Below are positions 57,103 through 64,000 of a DNA stretch of 64,000 bases, piece by piece. The translations under genes and the position numbers were made by a program. The stretch comes from CAVQBC01 sp963848415 (GTDB taxonomy: Bacteria; Actinomycetota; Thermoleophilia; Solirubrobacterales; Solirubrobacteraceae), in the NCBI GenBank assembly GCA_963848415.1, contig CAWKDN010000001.1, forward strand, positions 2,976,001 through 3,040,000, given 5' to 3'. The notes under the pieces were generated by a model, which worked only from the letters and a program-made list of their open reading frames with translations, was not told where the DNA came from and did not search any database. How positions within the stretch are numbered: the stretch's first letter is position 1; each line of letters opens with the position of its first letter.

Positions 57103-58865
57103 AGGCCCGCGACCTTCGCCTCGGCCGGCTTGCGGTTGAGGAAGACCTGGTCGGGCAGGCCCTTGGCGGCGATCTCCGCGTAGAGCCCGCCGCGCTCGAG
57201 CAGCTCGGCGTGCGTGCCGCGCGCGGCGATCGTGCCGCCCTCGAGCACCACGATGTCGTCGGCCAGGGCGATCGTGGAGAGCCGGTGGGCGATCACGAAC
57301 GTCGTGCGGCCGGCCATCACCTCGCGCAGCGCGGCCTTGATCTCCTGCTCGGTCGAGGCGTCCACCGAGGAGGTGGCGTCGTCGAGCACGAGGATGCGCG
57401 GGTCGGCGAGCAGCGCGCGGGCGATCGCGAGCCGCTGGCGCTGGCCGCCCGAGAGCGTCAGGCCGCGCTCGCCGACGCGCGTCTCATAGCCGTCGGGCAG
57501 CTCGGCGATGAAGCCGGCCGCCTGCGCGCGCCGGGCGGCGAGCTCGACGTCCTCGCGCGAGGCGTCCGGGCGCGCGTAGGCGATGTTCTCGGCCACGCTG
57601 GCGGAGAACAGGAACGGGTCGTCGTCGACCACGGCGATCGCGCTGCGCAGCGAGCTGAGGTCGACCGAGCGCACGTCGGCGCCGTCGATCAGGACGGCGC
57701 CCTCCGTGACGTCGTAGAGCCGCGGCAGCAGTTGCACGAGCGTCGTCTTGCCCGAGCCGGTCGCGCCCACCAGGGCGACCGTCGTGCCCGCCTCGACCTT
57801 GAGGTCGACGTCGTGCAGCGCGGGCTCGGCGCCCGCGTAGGCGAAGGCGACGTCGCGCAGCTCGACCTGCCCGCGCCCGGCCGGCAGCGGCGGCGCGTCC
57901 GGCGGCGAGACGAGCTCGGGCTCGCGGTCGAGCAGCTCGAAGATCCGCGCCCCGGAGGCCGTCGCCCGCTGCGCCAGGCCGAGCGCGATCCCGAGCTGGC
58001 GCATCGGCGCGATCAGCAGCAGCAGGTAGGTGTAGAAGGCGGCGAAGTCGCCGAGGCTGAGCGACCCGTTGATGACCTGGCGGCCGCCGACCAGCAGGAC
58101 GATGGCGAGCCCGACGTTCGGCAGGAAGCCGATGAACGGGTTGTAGAAGCTGCGCAGCCGGTTGGCGAAGATCGACTGGTCGAACACGCGCCCGACGGTG
58201 CCCTGGAAGCGCAGCAGCTGGCGGTCCTCGGCCGCGAAGGCCTTCACGACGCGGACGCCCGAGACGTTCTCCTCCGCGTCGGCGGTGAGCTCGGCGATCC
58301 GCTGCTGGACCTCCTGCAGCGCCGGCCGCGAGCGCCGGCCGTAGCGGGCGGCGACCCACACCACGAACGGCACCGGGATCAGCGACAGGGCCGCGAGCCC
58401 GGGGTCCAGGAAGAACATCGCGATCGCCGCCAGGATGATCGTCAGCCCGCTCTGGACCAGGAAGACCAGGCCGTAGCCGAGGAAGAAGCGCACGGACTGC
58501 AGATCGACGGTGACGCGCGACATCAGCTGGCCGGTCTGCTGGCGGTCGAAGAAGCCCAGCTCGAGCGCCTGCAGGTGGCCGTAGAGGCGGTTGCGCAGGT
58601 CGTACTCGACGCCCAGCGAGACCTTGCCCGCGACCAGGCGCCGCGCCACCGACAGCACGACCCGCACGAGCGCGACGCCGAGCACCGCGGCCACCACGAC
58701 CTGCAGCCGGCCGCGGTCCTCTTCGGTGATCGCGTCGATGCCCGCGCCCGTGAGCCAGGGGATGGCCACGGTGGCCACCATCGCCAGCGCGGCGAGCCCC
58801 ATGGAGGCCCAGACGCCCACCCGGTAGGGCCTCAGGAAGCCGAGCAGACGAAGGAACAGACTCAC
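57099..58865 (-). CDS. ABC exporter half-transporter (TM-NBD), degenerate-site subunit
   Basis: 588 residues with six TM helices and an NBD: Walker A VGATGSGKTT, Q-loop region IAVVDDDPFLFSASV (Asp where Gln is usual), canonical signature LSGGQRQRLAIARAL and Walker B ILVLDDATSSVD with Asp replacing the catalytic Glu. These changes mark the non-hydrolysing site of heterodimeric exporters such as TM287/288-type pairs. GTG 58865 lies 8 nt after a TATCCT box. Co-translated with the partner. Confidence 0.94.
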   Translation of the reverse strand: MSLFLRLLGFLRPYRVGVWASMGLAALAMVATVAIPWLTGAGIDAITEEDRGRLQVVVAAVLGVALVRVVLSVARRLVAGKVSLGVEYDLRNRLYGHLQALELGFFDRQQTGQLMSRVTVDLQSVRFFLGYGLVFLVQSGLTIILAAIAMFFLDPGLAALSLIPVPFVVWVAARYGRRSRPALQEVQQRIAELTADAEENVSGVRVVKAFAAEDRQLLRFQGTVGRVFDQSIFANRLRSFYNPFIGFLPNVGLAIVLLVGGRQVINGSLSLGDFAAFYTYLLLLIAPMRQLGIALGLAQRATASGARIFELLDREPELVSPPDAPPLPAGRGQVELRDVAFAYAGAEPALHDVDLKVEAGTTVALVGATGSGKTTLVQLLPRLYDVTEGAVLIDGADVRSVDLSSLRSAIAVVDDDPFLFSASVAENIAYARPDASREDVELAARRAQAAGFIAELPDGYETRVGERGLTLSGGQRQRLAIARALLADPRILVLDDATSSVDASTEQEIKAALREVMAGRTTFVIAHRLSTIALADDIVVLEGGTIAARGTHAELLERGGLYAEIAAKGLPDQVFLNRKPAEAKVAGL

Positions 58866-58873
58866 GCGGGGAG

Positions 58874-58879
58874 AGGATA
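58874..58879 (-). promoter_or_regulatory. TATCCT -10 box of the ABC exporter operon
   Basis: TAnnnT hexamer 8 nt before GTG 58865 on the minus strand. Confidence 0.5.
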
Positions 58880-58950
58880 TGACTCGCGGTCCGCCGGCCT
58901 TCGAGGCCGGGTTCCTGCGCGCTCAGCGCATCTGCAACACTCGCCCGCGC

Positions 58951-59247
58951 ATGTCTGACGCCATCGCCCTGCGCAACCGCTTCGCCATGGTCAAGGGCGC
59001 CTGGGACGAGCATCTCCGCGGCGTCCCGTTCCCCGCGCTCGGGGAGGGCACCGCCGAGGAGAAGATCGAGCGGCTCGAGCTGGCGCTGGTGGACGAGATG
59101 CGCAGCCGGGCCACGCCGGAGACCGCCGAGCAGGCCGCCGACGCGATGTGGGGCCTCGTGCACGCCCGCCCGGACGAGGACCCGGTCAAGCAGCGCGTAA
59201 GCGCGCACCACGAGGAGCTCGCCCGGCTCGGGCACCGCCCGATCTGA
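58951..59247 (+). CDS. Small conserved-looking protein of unknown function
   Basis: 98 residues, mostly helical and acidic/basic in alternation (TAEEKIERLELALVDEMRSR, DPVKQRVSAHHEELARLGHR). No membrane segment, Cys or known motif. ATG 58951 is chosen because AACACT, a near match to the TAnnnT boxes, ends 10 nt upstream; an upstream in-frame start would add 24 residues overlapping the ABC promoter. It ends 3 bp from the convergent DUF559 gene. Confidence 0.6.
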   Translation: MSDAIALRNRFAMVKGAWDEHLRGVPFPALGEGTAEEKIERLELALVDEMRSRATPETAEQAADAMWGLVHARPDEDPVKQRVSAHHEELARLGHRPI

Positions 59248-59250
59248 CGA

Positions 59251-60123
59251 TCAGCGCGCAAGCACCGCGGCGATGCGCGCGACCACCGCTTCTGGATGCC
59301 GGGTGAGCTCGCGCCAGGTGAAGCGCAGGACCGCGAAGCGACGGGCGGCCAGGTCGGCGTCCCTTCGCCGGTCACGCTCGAACGCGGCGCGGGTGCCGTG
59401 AAAGGCGTAGCCGTCGACCTCGACGACGACCCGGGCCTGACTCCAAACGGCGTCGACCTCGTAGGGGCCGATCCGCGCGTTGGTCTGCGGGCGCGGTAGC
59501 TCGGCAGCGCGGATCAGCGCCAGCAGTCGCCGCTCGGCCTCCGAGCGGGTGAGCGCCGGCTCGAGGGCCAGCGCCGCCCGCAGCGCCGGTGCGCCCCGCA
59601 CCGCGACGGCGCGTCGTCGGAGTTGCTCGGCCGTGACCAGCCCCCGGACCTGCGCCTCCTGCACCGCTCGCTCCAGCTCACCCAGCGACGCCACCGCCGC
59701 GAGATCGAGGAGCGTGCGCAGCGGCGTGGTGACCGGGATGCCATGGCGCGTGGTGACGTCTGACGCCGGGAGCTTGACTGCCGTATGGACGCGGATCCCG
59801 CTCATGGACCGGATCCCGCGGCGGGTGAGGGTGATGTCGACCATGTCCTCCGGAGCCGGGCGCAGCTCCCACATTCCCGTGGCGGAGCGATGACTCACGA
59901 CCGCGCCTTGGCCGGCCGCGAGCACTGCGGCCATCTCGCGCGCCCACGCCGGCGGACGCAGACCCACCAGGTAGACGCGATGGTGCAGCCGCCGCAACCA
60001 GCCCTGCCGCACGCGCTGAGCCACCGCGTGCCGGGACAACCCCGCATCGAGGAGCTGGCCGAACGTGATCACACCGCACTGACCGGCGGCAACCGCCAGC
60101 AGGCGGGCATCACCCACCGGCAT
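59251..60123 (-). CDS. AbiEi-like N-terminal domain fused to a DUF559 (PD-(D/E)xK) domain
   Basis: 290 residues. The first 150 resemble type IV toxin-antitoxin AbiEi antitoxin proteins: GVITFGQLLDAGLSRHAVAQ (winged helix), RLHHRVYLVG, VSHRSATGMWEL, GIPVTTPLRTLLDLAAVASL. The C-terminal 100 form a DUF559/VSR-like nuclease fold: YEVDAVWSQARVVVEVDGYA with D and E-x-D in place, then HGTRAAFERDRRRDADLAAR and FAVLRFTWREL. No AbiEii toxin is adjacent. The start ATG 60123 (alternatively GTG 60117) lies inside a 117-nt palindromic element. Function unknown. Confidence 0.85.
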   Translation of the reverse strand: MPVGDARLLAVAAGQCGVITFGQLLDAGLSRHAVAQRVRQGWLRRLHHRVYLVGLRPPAWAREMAAVLAAGQGAVVSHRSATGMWELRPAPEDMVDITLTRRGIRSMSGIRVHTAVKLPASDVTTRHGIPVTTPLRTLLDLAAVASLGELERAVQEAQVRGLVTAEQLRRRAVAVRGAPALRAALALEPALTRSEAERRLLALIRAAELPRPQTNARIGPYEVDAVWSQARVVVEVDGYAFHGTRAAFERDRRRDADLAARRFAVLRFTWRELTRHPEAVVARIAAVLAR

Positions 60124-60232
60124 TTCCCCAGCACCGCGCTGATCCTGACCTCGCTGCTGCACTTATGCCGCTCCCAGCGGCATTTCTCCAGCACCGAGAC
60201 CGCGATCGGGCCATTGCTGAGGAAACGCCGGT
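60116..60232 (-). repeat. 117-nt nested palindromic element, copy 2 (opposite orientation)
   Basis: Arms at 60116-60133, 60153-60170, 60178-60195 and 60215-60232 alternate in orientation like copy 1; the inner loop is again 7 nt. The reverse complement aligns with 7946-8062 without gaps: arms and the CTCGGTGCTG segment are conserved, spacers differ. It overlaps the start of the DUF559 gene, supplying its ATG. Confidence 0.85.
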
Positions 60233-60316
60233 CCGGTCATGCGCGAACCCTCGCGCACAACCCGACCCGCACCCCCTCACTGCTGCCTTTCCTTACACAA
60301 CCGTCACGAAGCCGGC

Positions 60317-60351
60317 AAAGAAGGGGGCGCGACGCACCGCGCCGCGCCCCC
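60317..60351 (-). terminator. Rho-independent terminator of the cyclase gene
   Basis: On the minus strand GGGGGCGCG (60351-60343 complement) pairs with CGCGCCCCC (60331-60323 complement) around an 11-nt loop, followed by TTCTTT. Starts 9 nt after the stop at 60360. Confidence 0.8.
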
Positions 60352-60359
60352 AACAGGCA

Positions 60360-61187
60360 CTAGCTCCCGACGGCCGCCATGATCCGCACGGGCCCGCCGC
60401 TGCCGCCCTTGATCTTCATCGGCAGCGCGATCAGCGAGAACCCCTCGGCCGGCAGCTTCTCGACGTTCGCGACGTTCTCGAAGATCGGCGTCTGGGCCGC
60501 GCCGAGGATGCGGTGGGACTCGAACAGCGTCGACTGGCCGTAGTCGATGCTCGGCGTATCGAGCCCGACCGCCTTGATCCGCCGCTCGGACACCAGCCAG
60601 CGCGCCGCCGCCGGGCTGAGGCCCGGGAAGTGCAGCTTCGGGACGGCGGCCGCGCCGCGCTCGGCGGTGCCCATGTAGCGCGCGCGGTCGGGCCAGTAGC
60701 GCCCGTAGCCGGTGCGCAGCAGGACCATCGTGCCGCGGGCGATGCGGCCGTAGCGCCGCTCCCACGCCTCGAAGTCCGCGACGGCCACCTGGTAGTCACG
60801 GTCGGCGCCGGCCTTCCCGCGCACGTCGACCACGACGCCGCGGCCGGTGAGCCGCCGCAGCGGGATCTCGTCCGACGCGTTGCCGCCGCGGCTGAAGTGG
60901 ACCGGCGCGTCGAGGTGGGTGCCGCAGTGCTCGGCGCCCTCGTAGTTGTTGGCGGCGTAGAAGTAGCCGGCTTCGGTCTCGCCCTCGGCCACCTGGGTCA
61001 GCTTGAACCGCTTGGCGGTCGGCCAGCAGACGGTCTGGCGGTCGAAGGAGTGACTGAGGTCGACGAGCCGACCCGGCAACGGCGCCTGCGCCACCCTCGC
61101 GGAGCGCTCACCCCCGTCCCCCTGGGCCCCCGTGACCCACGCCAGCACCACCAGCCCCGCGACCACGACGCTCCAGCGCAACACCAT
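60360..61187 (-). CDS. Secreted cyclase-family (kynurenine-formamidase-like) hydrolase
   Basis: 275 residues with a signal peptide (MVLRWSVVVAGLVVLAWVTG). The zinc-binding signature HCGTHLDAPVHF of the PF04199 'cyclase' family is intact, preceded by LVDLSHSFDRQTVCWPTAKR and followed by VGLDTPSIDYGQSTLFESHR and EGFSLIALPMKIKGGSGGPV. Family members open cyclic amides or esters; an exported version suggests an extracytoplasmic substrate. ATG 61187 has GGGGGAAG as Shine-Dalgarno; TACCTT at 61226-61231 may be its -10. A good terminator follows. Confidence 0.9.
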   Translation of the reverse strand: MVLRWSVVVAGLVVLAWVTGAQGDGGERSARVAQAPLPGRLVDLSHSFDRQTVCWPTAKRFKLTQVAEGETEAGYFYAANNYEGAEHCGTHLDAPVHFSRGGNASDEIPLRRLTGRGVVVDVRGKAGADRDYQVAVADFEAWERRYGRIARGTMVLLRTGYGRYWPDRARYMGTAERGAAAVPKLHFPGLSPAAARWLVSERRIKAVGLDTPSIDYGQSTLFESHRILGAAQTPIFENVANVEKLPAEGFSLIALPMKIKGGSGGPVRIMAAVGS

Positions 61188-61258
61188 GACTTCCCCCCTC
61201 GACGACGGACGACACGAACGCCCCCAAGGTAGCGGCGAACGGGTCGATCAGGCGGTGC

Positions 61259-61597
61259 TCAGGCCTTCGGCGGCTTGGGCGGGAGGGAGCCCGCGCAGCG
61301 CGTCCCTATCTCCACCCAGCGCGCCAGCGCGTCGTCCTCGCCCAGGTCGGCGGCGTCGACCCGCAGCCACGCCTTCATCGGCCGGCCGTTCATGACCATC
61401 GGCTCAGCGGCGCCCTCGGCCACGAGCGCGTCCGCCTCCGCGGGCTCGGCGCGGACGAGCAACCCCTCCCCCGCCGCCACCGCCATGTGGCCGCCGACCA
61501 GGAAGGCGAGCCCGCCGAACATCCGCTTCTCGGTGACCCGCGGGTCGAGGCCGAGCTGCTGCCGGATCCGCTCGGCCAGCCGCTCGTCGTAGGCCAT
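61259..61597 (-). CDS. TfoX/Sxy N-terminal domain protein
   Basis: 112 residues. AERIRQQLGLDPRVTEKRMF then GGLAFLVGGHMAVAAGEGLL and NGRPMKAWLRVDAADL match the TfoX N-terminal domain. No TfoX C-terminal helical domain is attached, so competence regulation as in Haemophilus is not implied; stand-alone versions are common and uncharacterised. ATG 61597; the upstream membrane protein gene ends 2 bp away. Confidence 0.88.
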   Translation of the reverse strand: MAYDERLAERIRQQLGLDPRVTEKRMFGGLAFLVGGHMAVAAGEGLLVRAEPAEADALVAEGAAEPMVMNGRPMKAWLRVDAADLGEDDALARWVEIGTRCAGSLPPKPPKA

Positions 61598-61599
61598 GG

Positions 61600-62544
61600 C
61601 TAGCCGGTGGGGCGGTCCAGGACGAGGAACGCCTTGGCGTTCTGGCCCTGGGTGAAGGTCGCGAAGAAGGTGTTCGGTCGCGTCAGCTGCTCGATCGAGC
61701 TCGCCTGGGTCGCCGGCAGCGTCTCGGGACGCGGCGCGGGCGCGGGCACCGTCCTGGTCAGCGGCCGGTCGAGCTGGCGCTTGAGGTCGCCGGGGCGGAA
61801 GTAGAGCGCCTGCAGCGGGGTCTCCTGCGTCGGCGCGGCCGTCGTCTCCCCAGCCGTCGGGGGCGGGGGCGGCAGCAGCGCGACGACGCCCTTGACGTCG
61901 CCGACGTAGGCGAAGGTGTAGAGCGCCAGCTCGAGCGCCTCGCGCTTGAGCAGGGACAGGCGCTGGGCGGAGGGCTTGCCCTCCTTGATCGAGCCCCGCG
62001 GGCCGAGGCCGTTGAGCGTGTACATCACGGTCTTGTCGTCGATGACCTGGATGTTGCCGCCCGTCGACGCCGACCGCACGGCGATCGACAGCGGCACCTT
62101 CTCCACCTGCAGCGGGCCCGCCTCGACGGTGACCAGCTGCCCGCCGTCGGCGCCGCGGTACTGCGTCTGCACGTGGGAGGCGATCTGCTCGGCGGCGGCG
62201 TAGCCGTCGTCGGCCGAGGGCTTCCACGTCGACCAGTTCGCCGGCCCGTCGTCCGATCCGGTGCCGGCGATCAGCAGGCCGCCGAGCAGGAGCGCGGCCG
62301 CGCCGAGGCCGACCAGCGCGCCCAGCACGAAGCCGAAGCGTGAGCGGTAGCGCGACGGCGGCAGCTTGGCCGGCCTGACCGGCTCGGGCTCGGCCTCGTC
62401 GACGGGCGCGTCGGCGAACGCCGCGTCCTGCACGCGCTCCGGGGGCTTCTCCTCCAGCCAGCCCTGGCGGGCCTCCTCGTCGCCGTGGCCGTCCGGGTCG
62501 GGCCGGCCGGCGGGGGAGGGGGGCGGGATCAGATCACTGGCCAC
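61600..62544 (-). CDS. Single-pass membrane protein co-transcribed with the FtsH-like gene
   Basis: 314 residues. An acidic/proline cytosolic N-terminus of about 85 residues, one membrane segment (FVLGALVGLGAAALLLGGLL, about 86-107), then an extracytoplasmic domain with no recognised family (DDGYAAAEQIASHVQTQYRG, ALELALYTFAYVGDVKGVVA, NAKAFLVLDRPTG). GTG 62544 overlaps the FtsH-like stop by 16 bp. It may anchor or adapt the AAA protease to the membrane; this is inference from position only. Confidence 0.75.
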   Translation of the reverse strand: MASDLIPPPSPAGRPDPDGHGDEEARQGWLEEKPPERVQDAAFADAPVDEAEPEPVRPAKLPPSRYRSRFGFVLGALVGLGAAALLLGGLLIAGTGSDDGPANWSTWKPSADDGYAAAEQIASHVQTQYRGADGGQLVTVEAGPLQVEKVPLSIAVRSASTGGNIQVIDDKTVMYTLNGLGPRGSIKEGKPSAQRLSLLKREALELALYTFAYVGDVKGVVALLPPPPPTAGETTAAPTQETPLQALYFRPGDLKRQLDRPLTRTVPAPAPRPETLPATQASSIEQLTRPNTFFATFTQGQNAKAFLVLDRPTG

Positions 62545-64000
62545 GACGCCTCGTCGAGCAGGTTGATGTCGGGCTTTGAGAGCTCGGCCGCGTCGAGCAC
62601 CTCGGTGACCTCGTCGCCGTGCAGCTCGCGGCGGGCGACCAGCACGTCGGCGACCTGCTCGGTGCCGGCCTTGTTGTGCTGGATCGTGTTGTAGGCGACC
62701 ACGAACGCCTGGCCGAGCAGGCCGGCGACGAGCTTGCGCTTGCCGGGGTCGGAGAGGATCGACTGCAGCGGGTCGGAGGCGAACGGGCCGCCGCCGCCCG
62801 AGCGGTGCATGATCTGCGAGCCGAGGTGCTCGAAGCGGTCCATCGCCCGCGTCTCCTCCTCCTCGCGCGCCTCGGGGTTCTCGATCCGGTCGGAGAGGTC
62901 CATCGGCTGCGGCGCCATCGCCGCGTAGCCGACCATCATCGCCGCGCGCGCGGTGACCGAGTGCACGTCGCCGCCGACGCCGGTGGTGTTCTGGCCGTAG
63001 AAGACGTACTCGGCCGCCATCGCCCCGAGCGTGTGGATGAGGTTCGCGACCTCCTCCGAGCGCCAGGACACGAAGCGGTCCTCGATGCGCATCGCCTGGT
63101 GGTGGCCGCCGGAGTCCCCGCGCTTGCGGATGGAGAGCCGGGTGGAGAGCAGGTTCTCGTTGTAGAGGTGGCTGCAGACCGCGTGGCCGGCCTCGTGGAT
63201 GGCGATCGAGCGCTCCTCGTGGGCGACGTAGGGCTGGCCGACGGCGACGCCGGCCTCGACCGTGGTCATCGCCTCCACCAGGTCCTTCCAGGCGAACCGC
63301 TCGCGGCCGTCGGAGTGCGCGTAGGTCAGCGCCAGCGAGCAGACCTGGTCGATCATCGCCGGCGAGTAGCCGTTGGTGATGCGCGCGACCTCGTCGCGGC
63401 GCTTCGGGGTGTCGAGCTCGTCCTCGTGGGCCACCTTGCGCAGGTAGAGGTCGAAGATGTCGCGCCGGTCCTCCCACGTCGGGGTGCGGAAGTAGATGTG
63501 GCGGCCCATTCGCCCGGGACGGATCAGCGCCGGGTCGAGCTGCTCGATCGGGACGTTGCAGGCGCCGATGAAGTAGATCTCCTCCTTGCGCGGGCGCGGC
63601 GGGCGCATCCGCAGCGAGGCGCCGCCGATGCGGCGCGGCACGAAGTAGAGCGCGTCGAGGAAGGTGTTGAAGCGGTTGGTGAGGATGCGCTTGGTCAGCG
63701 GCGGGTCGTCGATGCCGTCCATGACCACCAGCAGCTGGTTGAGCGCGAGGCCGCCGCCCATCCCCATGCCGCCGGGCATCATGAACTTCTCGAAGCCGCC
63801 GGCCGCGCGCTGCAGGATCTCCGGGTACGGCGAGGCCGGCTTGTCCGAGCGCATCGCGAAGAGCTTGTCGCGCCACTGCGCCGACTCGACCACCAGGTCG
63901 CCGTCCGGGGTCAGCGCGCCCTGCGGGCCGAAGAACAGCAGGTCGTGGATCGACGGCGCGCCCCAGCCGGGCCTAAAGCCAGTCCCGAGCGACTGGCGCC
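62529..64000 (-). CDS. FtsH-like AAA+ ATPase / M41 zinc peptidase (partial, N-terminus beyond window)
   Basis: 490 C-terminal residues are present. AAA part: NQLLVVMDGIDDP, then IYFIGACNVPIEQLDPALIR and RPGRMGRHIYFRTP (second region of homology with arginine fingers) and the lid NGYSPAMIDQVCSLAL. Peptidase part: SIAIHEAGHAVCSHLYNENL with the zinc motif HEAGH, and GGDVHSVTARAAMMVG containing the third-ligand Asp region. The order is that of FtsH, but a long variable region and residues such as GDSGGHHQAM differ from housekeeping FtsH, so this is a diverged paralogue. Walker A lies outside the window. Confidence 0.88.
   Translation of the reverse strand, partial: RQSLGTGFRPGWGAPSIHDLLFFGPQGALTPDGDLVVESAQWRDKLFAMRSDKPASPYPEILQRAAGGFEKFMMPGGMGMGGGLALNQLLVVMDGIDDPPLTKRILTNRFNTFLDALYFVPRRIGGASLRMRPPRPRKEEIYFIGACNVPIEQLDPALIRPGRMGRHIYFRTPTWEDRRDIFDLYLRKVAHEDELDTPKRRDEVARITNGYSPAMIDQVCSLALTYAHSDGRERFAWKDLVEAMTTVEAGVAVGQPYVAHEERSIAIHEAGHAVCSHLYNENLLSTRLSIRKRGDSGGHHQAMRIEDRFVSWRSEEVANLIHTLGAMAAEYVFYGQNTTGVGGDVHSVTARAAMMVGYAAMAPQPMDLSDRIENPEAREEEETRAMDRFEHLGSQIMHRSGGGGPFASDPLQSILSDPGKRKLVAGLLGQAFVVAYNTIQHNKAGTEQVADVLVARRELHGDEVTEVLDAAELSKPDINLLDEASWPVI

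Noticed and set aside
60041..60054. Copy of the CCCGCATCGAG repeat core near the second palindrome
   Set aside because: It lies in codons for the conserved LLDAGLSRH segment of the AbiEi-like domain, so coding constraint explains it.
59251..60123. Complete AbiE type IV toxin-antitoxin system
   Set aside because: No AbiEii nucleotidyltransferase toxin is adjacent, and the C-terminal half is a DUF559-type fold.
1..64000. CRISPR arrays or prophage
   Set aside because: No regularly spaced direct repeats with unique spacers, and no phage structural genes, integrase or attachment sites were seen.

Overview
The window is GC-rich bacterial chromosome with dense, overlapping genes, GTG starts and frequent 4-bp ATGA/GTGA stop-start overlaps. 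Gene content (short RpoD-like sigma factor, TAnnnT -10 boxes directly before start codons, Rex, H+-pyrophosphatase, DUF2520 beside panC/panB) suggests a deep-branching actinobacterium, plausibly Thermoleophilia/Solirubrobacterales. That placement is inference; no rRNA is present.

Layout. 1-2392: pantothenate operon (DUF2520, panC, panB cut by the left edge). 2488-4302: family 4 uracil-DNA glycosylase interrupted by a LAGLIDADG intein. 4284-13312 and 17441-28272: two blocks of surface-polysaccharide genes (glycosyltransferases, two flippases, an O-antigen-ligase-like protein, multi-pass membrane proteins, a methyltransferase, a GH-A-type hydrolase and an RfbH-like sugar 3-dehydratase), separated by a sigma-70 gene, an orphan histidine kinase with a DUF2807 lipoprotein, and a small ABM/DHFR-like pair. 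28665-31684: tsaE-tsaB-rimI-tsaD (t6A synthesis) led by an LPxTG protein. 31687-34192: a subtilase-like gene broken by about nine single-base indels, followed by a glutaredoxin-like gene and rex. 35322-39175: YbdK-type ligase, DUF1844 protein, H+-pyrophosphatase. 39204-44031: small-molecule enzymes mixed with gene remnants (EamA, MarR). 44129-49420: two APC-permease/UspA fusions, a 55-residue membrane protein and two TrkA-like proteins. 49428-53518: Crp/Fnr regulator, frameshifted epimerase, UspA, two orphan exported proteins. 53616-55031: complete IS256-family element with 8-bp target duplication, next to tRNA-Gln(CTG). 55174-58865: heterodimeric ABC exporter. 58951-64000: small genes, a secreted cyclase-family enzyme, a TfoX-like protein, a membrane protein and an FtsH-like AAA/M41 protein cut by the right edge.

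How parts work together. The glycan blocks contain the membrane part of a Wzx/Wzy-type pathway plus many transferases, but no nucleotide-sugar synthesis genes except RfbH, so precursors must be made elsewhere. The APC/TrkA cluster looks like one transport unit with nucleotide-binding regulatory subunits. Sixteen transcription units have a TAnnnT hexamer 6-11 nt before the start codon, which indicates leaderless or near-leaderless mRNAs and helps fix several starts. Two copies of a 117-nt nested palindrome and a separate cluster of alternating short inverted repeats lie between genes and are not explained by the coding annotation.
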